64,000 bases of DNA from Wolbachia endosymbiont (group A) of Rhinocyllus conicus (GCF_947250775.1 NZ_OX366349.1:1488001-1552000), one strand, 5' to 3'; positions 52,717 to 62,437 are shown, numbered from the stretch's first letter. Numbers and translations: made by a program. The notes: generated by a model from the letters alone, not told the origin.

Positions 52717-53861
52717 ATGACAGTAGAAAAGATTTTAGATGAAGCATCAAAGAAAATCTATAAGTTTAGAAATCCTAGCCTCTTTTCTTTATTAGTTAGT
52801 GCAGTCTTCAAATGGATCATAAATAGTAGATTGGGTGTTCGTTTTTTACATTTTGCTGCAGAAAAGAACTTTTATAATATCATTCGATTCCTTGTCAAAC
52901 ATGGTGCTAACGTTGATGCTGCAGATAGAGAAGGCAATACAATACTACACATTGCTTCCATACTTGAGTTTATAGAAATAGTACGAATTGTTGTAGTAAG
53001 GACTAAAAATATTAATGTCCATAACATTTATGGTGATACTCCTTTACATTATTCAATAAAGTATGGCTTTGTTGCATCGCTACTTATGAAAGGCTAACTA
53101 TAGCTAGGATTATAAGCAACCTATTGAAAATCTTGTTTTTTTGCAATCAATCTGATCAAATTTAAGAATAGTAATTTATTATTTATATTAATAAACTTAA
53201 TTCTATTGAAAATAGCTAAAGCATTGAAATTCTTGAATTTTAGCCGGATTAGTGAGTGGTAGTGAAATTTCTTTTACTCAAATTTAGGTATTCACTGACC
53301 GTTCTTGTTATAAATACCAGAATAATAAGCTACTGATATTCTCCATCTTTTTTATCTTTAATCCATCATAGCTAGCGATGCAACAAAGCCATAAAGTATA
53401 AGCATTTGGAAGTTATGCAGAAGTTGTTGCAATGTGGTGGGGATATTGATTGCCTAAATCGTTTAGGTAAATCTCCCCTTCATTTGGCTGTACAATATGC
53501 TGATGGAGTAATGTTGGGGTTGCTGATAAAAGGGGGAGCTTTTCTCGAAGCTAAAAATATAGAAGGAAGTACTCCTCTTCTCCTTGCAGTTTCATTGAAT
53601 AAAAAAGATCATGTGGAGCTTTTATTGCAAAATAGAGCAGATGTTAACGCAATCGGAAGAGATGGTTGTACTCCGCTACATCTTGCTGTTATGAATGGCA
53701 ATAAAGAAATTGTGGAATTATTGCTAGAGAAAAAGGCAAACGTTCATCTGAAATGTTCTTATAACTCTGAAGAAGGTTACACAGCGCTAGAAAACGCTGA
53801 AGCGAATAAAAACGAAGAAATTATAGAATTATTTATGCTTCATGGAATCATTTTAGAGTAG
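52717..53861 (+). pseudogene. Ankyrin-repeat gene split by a MITE
   Basis: Piece 1 (52717-53073) has ankyrin repeats (LLHFAAEKNF-like FLHFAAEKNFYNIIRFLVK, GNTILHIASILEFIEIVRI) and ends HYSIKY. Piece 2 resumes after the element as KHLEVMQKLLQCGGDIDCLN, SPLHLAVQYADGVMLGLLIK and CTPLHLAVMNGNKEIVELLL. Deleting the MITE plus its duplicated ATAAAGTAT restores a single frame of about 269 residues. The 53406 ATG may start a shorter protein. Confidence 0.88.
53065..53390. mobile_element. 326-bp MITE-like element, copy B
   Basis: Same length and sequence as the copy at 21624-21949, inverted on the map but the same way round relative to the interrupted ankyrin gene. Flanked by the 9-bp direct repeat ATAAAGTAT (53056-53064 and 53391-53399). 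Confidence 0.85.
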
Positions 53862-53866
53862 TGGAG

Positions 53867-54220
53867 ATGTCTTACGAGCAGATCGTTATATACGGTACAA
53901 TATTAATTATTGCTATTAAAATATTTCTTTTTTTTAGGGGAATATACAAAAACCTCGTCAGAACATTTCATTTGGGAGAGAGTGAAAAGAAAACAGATCA
54001 AGTTGAGAATCATGACATCCAGGTCTATAAAGAAAATCTAAAAGTAGTCGATATTGTAAAGCCAGTGGGTAAGTGGACAAAAATGGTTATACTGAATGAT
54101 GGGTTGATGCAGCGTTTGGTTCAATTGATAGCAGAAGAAGGCGATGAGAAGGGATATTGGGAGCTATTTGTAAAAGCTCAAGCTTCAACCCAGGGTAAGT
54201 ATAAGGGAAGGAGAAGATAG
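53867..54220 (+). CDS. Small membrane-anchored hypothetical protein
   Basis: A 117-residue protein (ATG 53867; an overlapping GTG at 53861 is possible). One N-terminal hydrophobic segment (IVIYGTILIIAIKIFLFFRG), then a charged, mostly helical part ending KAQASTQGKYKGRRR. It follows the broken ankyrin gene. No known function. Confidence 0.55.
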   Translation: MSYEQIVIYGTILIIAIKIFLFFRGIYKNLVRTFHLGESEKKTDQVENHDIQVYKENLKVVDIVKPVGKWTKMVILNDGLMQRLVQLIAEEGDEKGYWELFVKAQASTQGKYKGRRR

Positions 54221-54261
54221 CTCCATTTGACGCATATGTTAGCGCTGCTATCTGTAGTCTC

Positions 54262-55032
54262 TCAAAGTGTCTGTTCTTCTTCACAAATTTTTGCAATCTC
54301 AGATAAAAACGAACAAATGGTATTCTGTAGTCTTTCGTTCCTTATATTTTGATACCCTCTCATAAAACTTAATACTTTTTTTTCTCCTTCAGTATCTTCA
54401 TCTTCATAATAAATTTCGTCTTTTGATCTTGGCAGTAGTGCTCCATTACTCAATGATAATGCTTTTTCCATTTCAGATATCCTGTTAAATGATATGTCAT
54501 TTACTCCTTGCTCATATCTGTGTATTTGCTGAGGTGATAACCCTGCTTTGTCTCCTAAATCCGTTTGAGTACACACTTGTACAAACCTCCAATCTTTTAA
54601 CTTTTGTCTTATTTTGTTGCTCAAAGGCTTTGTACCAGTTATACTCTTGTTTATTTGAGTACCTTCTGATAAAATCTTGACTAGTACACATAATGCATTG
54701 CGAAGTTCTTGGTCCTTAAATTTTTTAAAATTTTGCACTACACTTAATGCTTTCTCATCTTTGCTGTTAATACAATTTTCTTTTATTAATTTAGAAAATG
54801 TAGCTTCAACATCAATTGATAATACTTTTAAGATATCCTCAAATTTTTTAGGCGAAAGGCTATCTCTCCCTTCTTCATATCTTCCCATCTGTCTCTTTGA
54901 GACACCGATTTCTTTTGCTACATACGCTTGAGAGTATCCTTTTAATAACCTCAAATTTTTTATCTCTTGAATTATTTGGTCACTTAGAGAGCCAGCAGCA
55001 ACTTTCTTTTCGGTAGTGGTCATTTTTTGCAC
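54262..55032 (-). CDS. XRE-type regulator with two helix-turn-helix domains
   Basis: A 256-residue protein. HTH 1 near residues 25-80 (GYSQAYVAKEIGVSKRQMGR), HTH 2 near 155-210 (TQTDLGDKAGLSPQQIHRYE). Tandem-HTH regulators like this are typical of WO prophage borders in Wolbachia. It is convergent with the upstream cargo and divergent from ligA. Probably represses prophage or cargo transcription. Confidence 0.88.
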   Translation of the reverse strand: MQKMTTTEKKVAAGSLSDQIIQEIKNLRLLKGYSQAYVAKEIGVSKRQMGRYEEGRDSLSPKKFEDILKVLSIDVEATFSKLIKENCINSKDEKALSVVQNFKKFKDQELRNALCVLVKILSEGTQINKSITGTKPLSNKIRQKLKDWRFVQVCTQTDLGDKAGLSPQQIHRYEQGVNDISFNRISEMEKALSLSNGALLPRSKDEIYYEDEDTEGEKKVLSFMRGYQNIRNERLQNTICSFLSEIAKICEEEQTL

Positions 55033-55103
55033 AATTGCAGAACAAATATAATACAGTATTATTGAGTTTTATTAAAGTTTTACTACTTCATAATGTACGT
55101 AAT

Positions 55104-55212
55104 TAAATACTTTCCTATTTCTATTTAAATATTATATATTGAATATAAAAGTAGAAGCAAAGCGAGAATCTTGTTTATAAAATACATGCAAAACGTACGT
55201 AATGGTTAATAA
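55104..55212 (+). repeat. 110-bp repeat B (upstream of ligA)
   Basis: Partner of 52551-52660, ending 50 bp before ligA. The pair probably arose by duplication of the ligA upstream region. Confidence 0.75.
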
Positions 55213-55262
55213 TTAATTTACAACTGACGCTGTATACTGAAACAGTGGTTGAGGTAAAAATT

Positions 55263-57170
55263 ATGACTGAAAATACATTAAAACTACAAGAAGAAATAAA
55301 ACGCCACAACGAGTTGTACTATCGGGAAAATAGGCAAGAAATAACCGATGCAGAGTACGATGAACTGGTAAAAAAGGTAGATATTCAAACCGTTGGTACT
55401 GCGCCTGACGATAGGTTTTCCAAGGTACAGCATATTGTGCCTATGCTCTCGTTAAACAAAGTTTACAGCCAAGAAGACATTGAAGAATTTATTGCTAAGT
55501 CCAGAGAACTCCTAAATACAGATGAGCTGAAGATAATGTGCGAGCTGAAAATTGATGGCTTAAGTTTCACTGCAATTTATGAGGATGGTATGTTCATTAA
55601 AGGTTTAACTCGAGGTGATGGCCATTACGGTGAAGATGTAACAAAAAATGTTGCAACTATAGAAGGATTGCCTAAAGTTTTACCTGATGTAAAGGGTAGA
55701 TTAGAGGTGAGAGGGGAAGCATACATAAGTAATGACGACTTTTTAAAATTAAATAAGAATTTCTCAAATCCACGCAACACAGCGTCAGGCTCACTAAGAC
55801 ACCTAAATCCAGAGGTCACCGCTAGTAGGCCACTGAAGTATTTTGCCTATTCTTTAATTGGTGGAACAGAAAATACCCAGTCTGAAGTATTAAATACGCT
55901 GAAAAAGCTTGGATTCTGTGTAAATGAACATCAATGCTTAGCAAAAAATGTGGACGAAATGCTGGGGTTCTATAACAAAATCTACGATAATCGCCATGAA
56001 TTAGGTTATGATATTGATGGCATAGTATATAAAATCAACAACTTAGAGTTGCAAGATCATCTAGGTAATACCAGTAAAGCACCAAGAGGAGCTATAGCAC
56101 ACAAGTTTCCAGCAGCTCAAGGAAAAACTAAGATAGTTGAAATATTAATACAAGTAGGCAAAACGGGCAAATTGAATCCTGTTGCTAAATTAGCTCCGAT
56201 AAATGTAGGTGGGGTGATCATTACTAGAGCAAATCTGTATAATAAAGATGAAATCAAGCGTAAGGACATAAGGGAAGGTGACATTGTAGTAGTGAAACGA
56301 GCGGGTGACACAATTCCTCAGATAGTCGAAGTGGACAAAAAGTTTCGTCCTCGTAATACACCAAAGTTTGTTTTTCCTGATATTTGCCCGGAATGTGGCA
56401 GTAGAGTTGATGACTGGGGAACTATAGCTATATGTTCTGGAGGAAATGATTGCCCAGCACAGCGAATAGGAAAGTTAAAACATTTTGTGGAAGTTCTTGA
56501 CATTAAAGGTTTTGGCGATAAGCAAATAGAGTTCTTTTATGACCTTGGTTTGATAAGGAAAATATCTGATATTTTTGCTCTCGAAGAAAAACTCAAAAAT
56601 TTCAACTTAAGTGAGCTAAATGGATGGGCTGAGAAATCCGTATCTAATCTATTGAATTCTATCAATAGCAGAAAAACCATAACTCTTGAAAAATTTATAT
56701 CTTCTTTGGGAATTAGATTCGTAGGACCACACGTAGCAAAATTACTAGCAAAACATTATGGCTCATATGAAAATTGGTATTCTGCTGATGAAGAAGAATT
56801 AATGAGCATAATAGGCGTAGGCGAAGAGACCATAACTTCCTTGGAGGAATTTTTCTCTGATGAGGATAATATTGAAATGGTAAGTGATCTTACTAATCAA
56901 TTAACTATTCTGTCTGTAAGTGCTAATGTTAGTAATTCCCCGCTCAGCGGTAAAATAGTGGTTTTTACTGGCAAGCTGTCAAGGGAGAGAAAGGAAGCGC
57001 AAGCAAAAGCCGAATCTTTAGGTGTAAAAGTTAGCTCTAGTGTGTCCAAAAATACGGATTTTGTGGTTGTAGGTAAAGATCCAGGGTCAAAGTATCACAA
57101 AGCTTTAGAACTAGGTGTTAAAATTTTAACTGAGGAAAAATTTAATAAATTAATCTTGGGAGAAGAATAA
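55263..57170 (+). CDS. ligA: NAD-dependent DNA ligase
   Basis: 635 residues from ATG 55263. Domains: short Ia (KRHNELYYRENRQEITDAEY), adenylation with ELKIDGLSFT (active Lys), EVRGEAYI, DGIVYKINN; OB fold; zinc finger CPECGSRVDDWGTIAICS, then CPAQ; HhH repeats (FVGPHVAKLLAKHYGS, IIGVGEETITSLEEF); BRCT (GKIVVFTGKLSRERKEAQAK). About 20 residues are missing between domain Ia and the rest compared with the usual family. It is a core host gene and marks chromosome right of the main prophage. Confidence 0.96.
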   Translation: MTENTLKLQEEIKRHNELYYRENRQEITDAEYDELVKKVDIQTVGTAPDDRFSKVQHIVPMLSLNKVYSQEDIEEFIAKSRELLNTDELKIMCELKIDGLSFTAIYEDGMFIKGLTRGDGHYGEDVTKNVATIEGLPKVLPDVKGRLEVRGEAYISNDDFLKLNKNFSNPRNTASGSLRHLNPEVTASRPLKYFAYSLIGGTENTQSEVLNTLKKLGFCVNEHQCLAKNVDEMLGFYNKIYDNRHELGYDIDGIVYKINNLELQDHLGNTSKAPRGAIAHKFPAAQGKTKIVEILIQVGKTGKLNPVAKLAPINVGGVIITRANLYNKDEIKRKDIREGDIVVVKRAGDTIPQIVEVDKKFRPRNTPKFVFPDICPECGSRVDDWGTIAICSGGNDCPAQRIGKLKHFVEVLDIKGFGDKQIEFFYDLGLIRKISDIFALEEKLKNFNLSELNGWAEKSVSNLLNSINSRKTITLEKFISSLGIRFVGPHVAKLLAKHYGSYENWYSADEEELMSIIGVGEETITSLEEFFSDEDNIEMVSDLTNQLTILSVSANVSNSPLSGKIVVFTGKLSRERKEAQAKAESLGVKVSSSVSKNTDFVVVGKDPGSKYHKALELGVKILTEEKFNKLILGEE

Positions 57171-57202
57171 ACCCTTCTCGATCAATTCTTGTATCTACTG
57201 CG

Positions 57203-57349
57203 TCATTTCCTCGGCACAAATAATAGTCCGATTTTATTTGCTAGGTCCTTTTGGGTATATCCTCGCTTTAACCTACAGCTTCTTACTTTTTGTGCTATTT
57301 CATACCTTGTAGCACACTTTGTGTTATTGTTAGCTTTTTTTGAAACCAT
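57203..57349 (-). pseudogene. XRE regulator N-terminal fragment
   Basis: ATG 57349 gives 48 residues: RYEIAQKVRSCRLKRGYTQK, then DLANKIGL, closely like the N-terminus of the 57381-58334 gene (RYEIAQNVRSWILKRKYTQK). It stops at 57203. It is a truncated duplicate. Confidence 0.7.
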
Positions 57350-57380
57350 AAGCTCTATATGAAATTCTTGCTATGGATGC

Positions 57381-58334
57381 CTATTTGGTTTCAAGTTCCT
57401 CTACAGTTAAGCCAGTTATCTCGGGGATAATATCGATGGGAATGCCCAATATAAGCAGATTATTTGCAACTTTGATCCCCTCTGCTTTGTCGATCTTTTC
57501 TTTGTAAATTTGCCTTCTTTGGGATAAAAATTCTATTAGTATGTTCAGTTCATCTCTTGATTCCTGATTATCAATTCTTTTGAATTCTCTCGTCGAACTT
57601 AATAGCTCATTTTCTACTTCCTCGTCTTCACTTTCATAGTAATCTTCTTCCGTTATTAGATCTTCAGCATCTACTGATAATATTTCTGCTGCTTTACATG
57701 CCACCTCGCTCAAAAAGGTACTCTTCCCTTGTTCATAGTTATGTATTTGTGAACTTGCTACACCTAGCTCTTTTGCCAATTCCTCTTGAGTATATTCCCT
57801 TATTATCCTCCATTTCTTCATCTCTTGTCCTTCCTTGTAACGCTTACAGACAACTAGCTCTTTGTTATCATATTCATCTATTGATAAGCCTGTTGCTTGG
57901 TAGATAATATCAGCATCAAATTCTAACTCGAGCATATTTTTTGCCATTCTTATTCTTGCTGCTTTTACATCACTTTCCTCTTGAGCTCGAATAAATTTGG
58001 TTAATGCATTAATTGCCTTGCGCGGTCCTCTCCCCTTTGTTTTCATGTATTTTCCCATGAAATCGTACGTCTCTTGCGCCTTATCTTTATCAAAACAACT
58101 GTCTTCTCTTGGTGGAGGAAGTAGATTACTAATAGGAACTGACAATGCCTTTGCTATACGTTTTAACTTTTCAGTTGGAATGCCACATTTTCCTTTTACA
58201 TACCTTAGCAGCGTATAGTATTCTATACCTGTTTTATTTGCTAAATCTTTTTGGGTATATTTTCGCTTTAATATCCAGCTTCTTACATTCTGCGCTATTT
58301 CGTATCTTATGGAGATAGTAGTACGTTTTGCCAT
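57381..58334 (-). CDS. XRE-type regulator with two helix-turn-helix domains
   Basis: A 317-residue protein. HTH 1 near residue 25 (KYTQKDLANKTGIEYYTLLR), HTH 2 near 180 (YTQEELAKELGVASSQIHNY). A middle helical region has NALTKFIRAQEESDVKAARI, and the C-terminus has LEFDADIIYQATGLSIDEYD-like repeats. Probably a paralogue of the 54262 gene. It is divergent from the Rpn gene across a 386-bp gap. Confidence 0.88.
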   Translation of the reverse strand: MAKRTTISIRYEIAQNVRSWILKRKYTQKDLANKTGIEYYTLLRYVKGKCGIPTEKLKRIAKALSVPISNLLPPPREDSCFDKDKAQETYDFMGKYMKTKGRGPRKAINALTKFIRAQEESDVKAARIRMAKNMLELEFDADIIYQATGLSIDEYDNKELVVCKRYKEGQEMKKWRIIREYTQEELAKELGVASSQIHNYEQGKSTFLSEVACKAAEILSVDAEDLITEEDYYESEDEEVENELLSSTREFKRIDNQESRDELNILIEFLSQRRQIYKEKIDKAEGIKVANNLLILGIPIDIIPEITGLTVEELETK

Positions 58335-58720
58335 GCCGCTAACAGAAATAAACTACACATTATTACACAGGTGAGCATAAATTTACCATGAAAATGTTGA
58401 CTTCAAGCTCTTTATTATGAAAGGTGTGAGAGCTAATGGTAGGCTTACGCTCGCACTTTTGTTAGGCCCTTGCACCAAAAATAAGTGTTTTTAAAGCTCT
58501 TTATAGCTCATGAATTCATTTGCCGGGGTTTTTAGGCGCTTTATGAGTGGGTTATAAAAAGATCTACCCCCAAAAACCTCTAAGGTGCGTAGTAGCATTC
58601 TAAAGCCATCTATGGGAGACATTTTTTTTCATCAACGCATTCAAAACTTAAAAAAATAAAAAACTTGAACATTTCTTCAGAATTGTGTATAATTATTAAT
58701 GCTTTTTAGGTTAATGTCTC
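58335..58720. other. Non-coding gap between XRE and Rpn genes
   Basis: 386 bp without a gene. It contains short inverted repeats near 58420-58470 and, at its right end, a near-consensus promoter for the Rpn gene. Nothing else is recognised. Confidence 0.4.
58665..58693 (+). promoter_or_regulatory. Sigma-70-type promoter of the Rpn-family gene
   Basis: TTGAAC (58665-58670), 17-bp spacer, TATAAT (58688-58693), 28 bp before ATG 58721. Close to consensus. Confidence 0.7.
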
Positions 58721-58966
58721 ATGGCTTTTTCTAAGTTTCTTGATCCCAAAAATGATGTATCGTTTAAGCGTATCTTCGGTACTGAAAAAAATAAAGATAT
58801 CCTTATTCACTTCCTCAATGATATTCTTGGCTTTACTGGTAAAAATGAAATAAATGATATAGAGTTTTTAAGTACTATTCAAGACCCTGATATCGCCGCT
58901 AAAAAGCAAAGTATTGTTGATGTTCTCTGTAGAGATTCTACAGGTGCTCAATACATTTGCGAGATG
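58721..58966 (+). pseudogene. Rpn/PD-(D/E)XK nuclease-type transposase, 5' part cut by intron
   Basis: The first 82 residues (MAFSKFLDPKNDVSFKRIFG, then NKDILIHFLNDILGF, DIEFLSTIQDPDIAAKKQSI, VDVLCRDSTGAQYICEM) are the Rpn/PDDEXK_2 N-terminal domain with its SFKRIFG and the D/E-X-K-like core. The open frame runs on to 59158 but from GTG 58967 it is intron sequence. The 3' exon is not found in the window. Confidence 0.85.
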
Positions 58967-60340
58967 GTGCGACCTGAAAGTCTTCGGTCATATTGTTTAA
59001 AGGGAGAGGAATTCCTTCAGAAAGAAACTGAAAGAGTTCTAAAACTTATTAAACCAGATGTTTTGCCATCTGAGTCTACGCATCAGTGCGAATCGGGTAA
59101 CCGGTTGGTGCCGAGCGATGCGGACAATGAACCTCCTCTTGAAAAAGAAGATGCGTAATCGTAAGAGGAGCATAAACTACAAGCATCATGTGGTTGGAGG
59201 GCTAGGCTAGTGGTATGGTGAACGTAAGTGAAGCTTCGTAAGTATCGTAAAAATTGAAGAGCTAAAGATGCTGATAAGCTCTGACCAAAAGGTAATGTGG
59301 ATAAGTTACATTTTTCATCTCTAGATGTACGCAAATAATAACTCCACCGGTATAGAGAAGTCACCTAACCCACTGTTGTATGACAGAAGGAACAGGGTAA
59401 GCCTGTATTTCCGCCTATATGGCAAGCAAACCGCAAGGAACGCTGATGAAAATGCAGGTAAAGGAAAATGGAGAAAGCGAATGCCATTTTGTAACGAAAT
59501 GGATAGAATTTGTAACATTAATTCGCGTGAAAACGAGCAGACTTCCATTTGGTCCCTCGTGACAAGAAACTTTGTCAACCACTTAAGGTAGGAAAGCAGA
59601 TGATTACAAGTAAAACTGTAAGTGCACCTACCAACAGCTCCGAAGCATGGAACCAGTTGCCATGGAAGAAATGCCAAAAGGTTGTTATGAGGCTACAAAG
59701 GCGTATTGTTAAGGCTGTTCAAGAAGGAAGATGGAGTAAGGTAAAATCTTTACAACATCTCTTAACACGCTCTTTTAGTGGAAAAGCTTTAGCCATTAAA
59801 AGAGTAACTGAAAACCAAGGAAAAAACACAGCAGGTGTAGATCGTCAACTATGGTCAACTTACAATGCTAAATTTCAAGGAATAAAGCAGTTAAAACAAA
59901 GAGGGTATAAACCTTCTCCGCTAAAACGAATTTATATCAGTAAATCTAATGGCAAAAGAAGACCTCTTGGAATACCCACGATAAAAGATAGAGCCATGCA
60001 AGCATTATATTTGTTTGCTCTGGAACCGATAGCTGAAACAATCAGTGATCGTCACTCTTATGGCTTTAGATCTAAAAGATCCTGCGCGGATGCTATTGTT
60101 GCTTGTCACTTATTACTGGCAAGGCGCAATCGACCACAATGGATACTAGAAGGTGATATCAAAGGGTGCTTTGACAACATTAACCATGAATGGCTTATGA
60201 AGCACATTCCTATGGAGAGAAAAATTCTCCATAGTTGGTTAAAGGCTGGTTTCCTAGAATCAAAAACCTTGTACCCCACAACTGCTGGTACCCCGCAAGG
60301 AGGTATAATTACCCCGCCAACAATGTTGCAAAAAACGTAA
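58967..60340 (+). mobile_element. Group II intron, 3'-truncated
   Basis: Begins GTGCGACCTGAAAG, the classical GUGYG 5' end, inside the Rpn gene. About 630 bp of ribozyme-like sequence follow, then an RT gene in frame with the usual layout. The RT and the rest of the intron end near 60317-60340; the domain V/VI signatures are not seen after it. The right side continues in unrelated DNA leading to the second recombinase. Confidence 0.85.
59600..60340 (+). pseudogene. Group II intron reverse transcriptase, truncated
   Basis: About 246 residues from ATG 59600 (GGAAAG site). RT blocks visible: NTAGVDRQLWSTYNAKFQGI (RT0/1), PLKRIYISKSNGKRRPLGIP (RT1), SYGFRSKRSCADAIVACHL (RT2), WILEGDIKGCFDNINHEWL (RT3 first catalytic Asp), GTPQGGIITP (RT4). 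The YADD block, maturase and endonuclease parts are absent, so it is dead. Confidence 0.88.
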
Positions 60341-60433
60341 AATTAGAGAAAAGCATTTCTCGAAAACTTCTATGTCCAAAAACAAGAGTGCCATTTATTT
60401 ATAGTGCCAACAATCAATTAACCATCAGTTTCA

Positions 60434-60721
60434 ATGAATGATATGAACATATTATTTCAAGGAAAGTTCATGGGAAATAAGAGATTAGCTATACGGATTA
60501 GCTGTAGCTATGAAACTAACCGGTTGGCAGAAAAGTATTTGTTAGATGCTTATGAAAAAGCCGTGTCAAAGCAAGTAAGCCAAAAAAATTTAAAACATAA
60601 AAATGGGATTCAAGGAGGATCAAATGGTAACAGTGAGTTTATATGCAAGAGTTTCTTCGGGGAAACAAGCACAAGAAAATACAATAGCAAGTCAAGTTGC
60701 AGCTTTAGAGAAGCAAATTAG
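60434..60721 (+). CDS. Small hypothetical protein before the recombinase
   Basis: A 95-residue frame overlapping the recombinase start by about 98 bases. Residues 1-60 (NRLAEKYLLDAYEKAVSKQV) look natural, but the C-terminal third is likely an out-of-frame reading of the recombinase. It may be a short gene cut at about residue 60, or not real. Confidence 0.3.
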   Translation: MNDMNILFQGKFMGNKRLAIRISCSYETNRLAEKYLLDAYEKAVSKQVSQKNLKHKNGIQGGSNGNSEFICKSFFGETSTRKYNSKSSCSFREAN

Positions 60722-62312
60722 TACGGATGGATACAAATTATTAAGTGAGTATAAATTTATTGATAATGGCTACAGTGGATCTAATCTAGTCCGTCCTGAT
60801 CTAGAAAAGTTACGTGATAAAGTAACAGAAGGTAAAATTGATAGAATTTACATTCATTCACCTGATCGCTTATCTAGAAAATATGCATATCAAATGGTAT
60901 TACTTGAAGAATTTGAGAAAGCAGGAGCAGAAACGGTTTTCTTAAATTATGAGATTAACGATAATCCAGAATCTCAATTGCTGTTACAAATGCAAGGTAT
61001 GATAGCAGAATATGAACGAGCGAAAATTATGGAACGAAGTCGTCGCGGAAAGATTTATGCAGCTAATAAAGGTTGTGTAAGCGTAATGGGAGGAGCTCCT
61101 TATGGTTATCGTTATATAGATAAATATATGGGAGGAGGACAAGCTTTATTTGAAATAAACGAAGAAGAAGCTAATGTTGTTAGGAAAGTATTTTTGTGGA
61201 TAGGAAGAGAAAGGACAAGTATTGGGGAAGTGTGTCGTCGGCTAAACACTATGTCTATTATAACACGAACAGGAAAAAAGTACTGGGATAGAAGTGTGAT
61301 TTGGGGTATGTTAAAAAATCCTGCTTACAAAGGACAAGCGGCTTTTGGTAAAACAAAAGTAGGTATAAAGTTACAACATATCAGACCACAGAAACATTCT
61401 TGTGAACAACCGAAAGATAATTACTCTACCTATTCTGTTGAAAAAGCAAATTGGATTTATGTTAAAGTGCCAAATATAGTGGACGAAGATGTATTTGATA
61501 TAGTTCAAGAACAATTAGCTGAGAATAGAAAAATAGCAAGGACAAGAGAAAGAGGAGCAAAATATTTACTACAAGGTTTAATCGTATGTAAGCGTTGTCG
61601 TTATGCATATTACGGAAGTCCTGTAAGAAATAAGCGAGGAGAAAAAATTGATCATTATGCTTATTATCGTTGTATTGGTAGAGATTCTTACCGTTTTGGT
61701 GGTAATAAAATTTGTGATAATAAACACATTCGTACAGATGCATTAGAAACAGCCGTTTGGGAAGAGGTTAAGCATTTATTGAAAAATCCAAATAGGGTTT
61801 TAGAAGAATACAGGCGTAGACTTTCAGAGCTTAAAAAATCATCATGGGATCAAAAAAGCGATTTACTAGAGAAACAAGAAAATAAATTAAAACGTGGTAT
61901 TGCTAGACTTATTGATAGTTATGCTCAAGAATATATTAATCAAGAAGAATTTGAACCACGAATTAAAGCAATGAAACAAAGTTTAAAAACAATTGAAGAG
62001 GAGAAGAAAAGGATATTCGATCAAAAGAAATTAAAACAGGAATTAACTTTGGTTGTAACCAATTTAGAAGACTTTTCTTCCAATATTACATCAAACCTTG
62101 ATAACGCAGACTGGCTAACTAAACGTGATATTATTAGAACGTTAGTCAAGAGAATTGAAATTAACCTTGAGGACGTAAATGTGGTATTTCGTGTAAAAGA
62201 GCTACCAAACTCTCCTGGAAATAATCGAGAAGAAAAGAAAAATTTGCAACATTATTGGCGGGGTAATACAAGCGGTCTTAGGTATTTAGGTTTAGTTTTA
62301 AAAAGATTTTAG
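60624..62312 (+). CDS. Large serine recombinase, second type
   Basis: About 562 residues from ATG 60624 (AAGGAGG at 60612-60618; the frame extends to 60603). Resolvase domain: VSLYARVSSGKQAQENTIAS with the nucleophile Ser, IHSPDRLSRKYAYQ; recombinase domain (GAPYGYRYIDKYMGGG, SVIWGMLKNPAYKG); zinc ribbon (CKRCRYAYYG, CIGRDSYRFGGNKIC), a long coiled coil and a C-terminal basic part (LTKRDIIRTLVKRIEI). It differs from the enzyme at 4337-5821 and is probably the integrase of another WO prophage or of a mobile unit. Confidence 0.93.
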   Translation: MVTVSLYARVSSGKQAQENTIASQVAALEKQISTDGYKLLSEYKFIDNGYSGSNLVRPDLEKLRDKVTEGKIDRIYIHSPDRLSRKYAYQMVLLEEFEKAGAETVFLNYEINDNPESQLLLQMQGMIAEYERAKIMERSRRGKIYAANKGCVSVMGGAPYGYRYIDKYMGGGQALFEINEEEANVVRKVFLWIGRERTSIGEVCRRLNTMSIITRTGKKYWDRSVIWGMLKNPAYKGQAAFGKTKVGIKLQHIRPQKHSCEQPKDNYSTYSVEKANWIYVKVPNIVDEDVFDIVQEQLAENRKIARTRERGAKYLLQGLIVCKRCRYAYYGSPVRNKRGEKIDHYAYYRCIGRDSYRFGGNKICDNKHIRTDALETAVWEEVKHLLKNPNRVLEEYRRRLSELKKSSWDQKSDLLEKQENKLKRGIARLIDSYAQEYINQEEFEPRIKAMKQSLKTIEEEKKRIFDQKKLKQELTLVVTNLEDFSSNITSNLDNADWLTKRDIIRTLVKRIEINLEDVNVVFRVKELPNSPGNNREEKKNLQHYWRGNTSGLRYLGLVLKRF

Positions 62313-62335
62313 AATTTTATTTTTTAGGAGAAAGT

Positions 62336-62437
62336 ATGACAACAGTAAAACTTGATAATCCAATAACAGTTGATGGTATTTCTATCTCAGAGCTTACCAT
62401 TAGACGTCCAAAAGTTAGAGATTATCTTGTATCTTGA
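62336..62437 (+). pseudogene. Tail assembly gene E, truncated by IS110
   Basis: ATG 62336 gives 33 residues, TTVKLDNPITVDGISISELT then IRRPKVRDYL, nearly identical to the start of the gene at 63745 and similar to 43273. It ends where the second IS110 begins. It starts 23 bases after the recombinase stop. Confidence 0.8.

Noticed and set aside
47591..54220. Cytoplasmic incompatibility genes (cifA/cifB) in the cargo region
   Set aside because: No frame with the size or domains (two large adjacent genes, deubiquitinase or PD-(D/E)XK pair) of cif genes is seen; the cargo here is ankyrin, PLD, patatin and Dam remnant.
59083..59677. Minus-strand frames opposite the group II intron
   Set aside because: They lie in ribozyme sequence and start without ribosome sites; no similarity to known proteins.
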